Shown one piece after another: positions 6,025-6,033 of a stretch of 6,033 nt of DNA. The number at the start of each line of letters is the position of its first letter. Position 1 is the first letter of the stretch. The notes under the pieces were generated by a model. The model made no database searches and was not told the DNA's origin. It saw nothing but the letters and a program-made list of their open reading frames with translations. Source of the stretch: Nanosynbacter sp. (GTDB lineage Bacteria > Patescibacteriota > Saccharimonadia > Saccharimonadales > Saccharimonadaceae); the NCBI GenBank assembly GCA_015257605.1, contig JABZJV010000036.1, forward strand, positions 1 to 6,033. Direction: 5' to 3'. The translations under genes were made by a program, and so were the position numbers.

Positions 6025-6033
6025 ATGACGCTA
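6025..6033 (+). CDS. Start of a gene cut by the right edge (three codons, product unknown)
   Basis: ATG ACG CTA (M-T-L) is preceded by AAGAAAGG at 6011-6018, with the GAAAGG core six bases before the ATG, and by a promoter-like pair at 5968-5996. Three codons cannot identify a product. In streptococci a class A PBP gene lies divergently next to tyrS, so a tyrosyl-tRNA synthetase is a reasonable guess from gene order alone, but nothing in the visible bases tests it. Confidence 0.45.

Overview
The window is gene-dense bacterial DNA of moderate GC content. It carries three co-directional genes on the + strand, one long convergent gene on the - strand, and the first codons of a further + strand gene. 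Nothing indicates a plasmid, phage, transposon or CRISPR array. Short intergenic gaps, a GTG start overlapping the upstream gene, standard TAA/TAG stops, and the mix of RadA, a short PIN-TRAM protein, a class A PBP with a very basic N-terminus and an uncharacterised HExxH protein suggest a small-genome Gram-positive-like or Patescibacteria/CPR lineage. Candidatus Saccharibacteria (TM7) is my best guess. That placement is an inference from overall resemblance, not a search result.

Bases 1-689 hold the 3'-terminal part of a protein whose reading frame is open to the left edge. The first few codons encode an HExxH zinc-metallopeptidase signature, followed by a long, probably coiled-coil, C-terminal half. 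radA (670-2025) overlaps it by 20 bases and has all the expected RadA parts. After a 34-base gap comes a YacL-like PIN-TRAM protein (2060-3109) with only one membrane helix and a long Lys/Ala/Ser-rich tail. A perfect 10-bp hairpin with a short T-run (3131-3159) closes this probable operon. In Firmicutes radA and yacL commonly flank disA (c-di-AMP synthase); here disA is absent and the two genes are adjacent.

On the - strand, 3201-5915 encodes a bifunctional class A penicillin-binding protein (PBP1A type) that polymerises and cross-links peptidoglycan. It has the complete GT51 and transpeptidase motifs, a polybasic cytoplasmic N-terminus, and a C-terminal beta-rich extension ending in four Asp. 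Its start is best placed at the ATG at 5915, because a perfect extended -10 element overlaps the upstream alternative ATG. The 109-base gap 5916-6024 carries divergent promoters, one for the PBP gene and one for a gene beginning at 6025, of which only three codons are visible.

Functionally the window joins DNA recombination/repair (RadA), a putative membrane-anchored nuclease (PIN-TRAM), a putative metallopeptidase, and cell-wall synthesis. I see no convincing evidence of a wholly new multi-gene system. The parts most worth following up are the truncated HExxH/coiled-coil protein, the PIN-TRAM architecture with its basic tail, and the short-leader start of the PBP gene.
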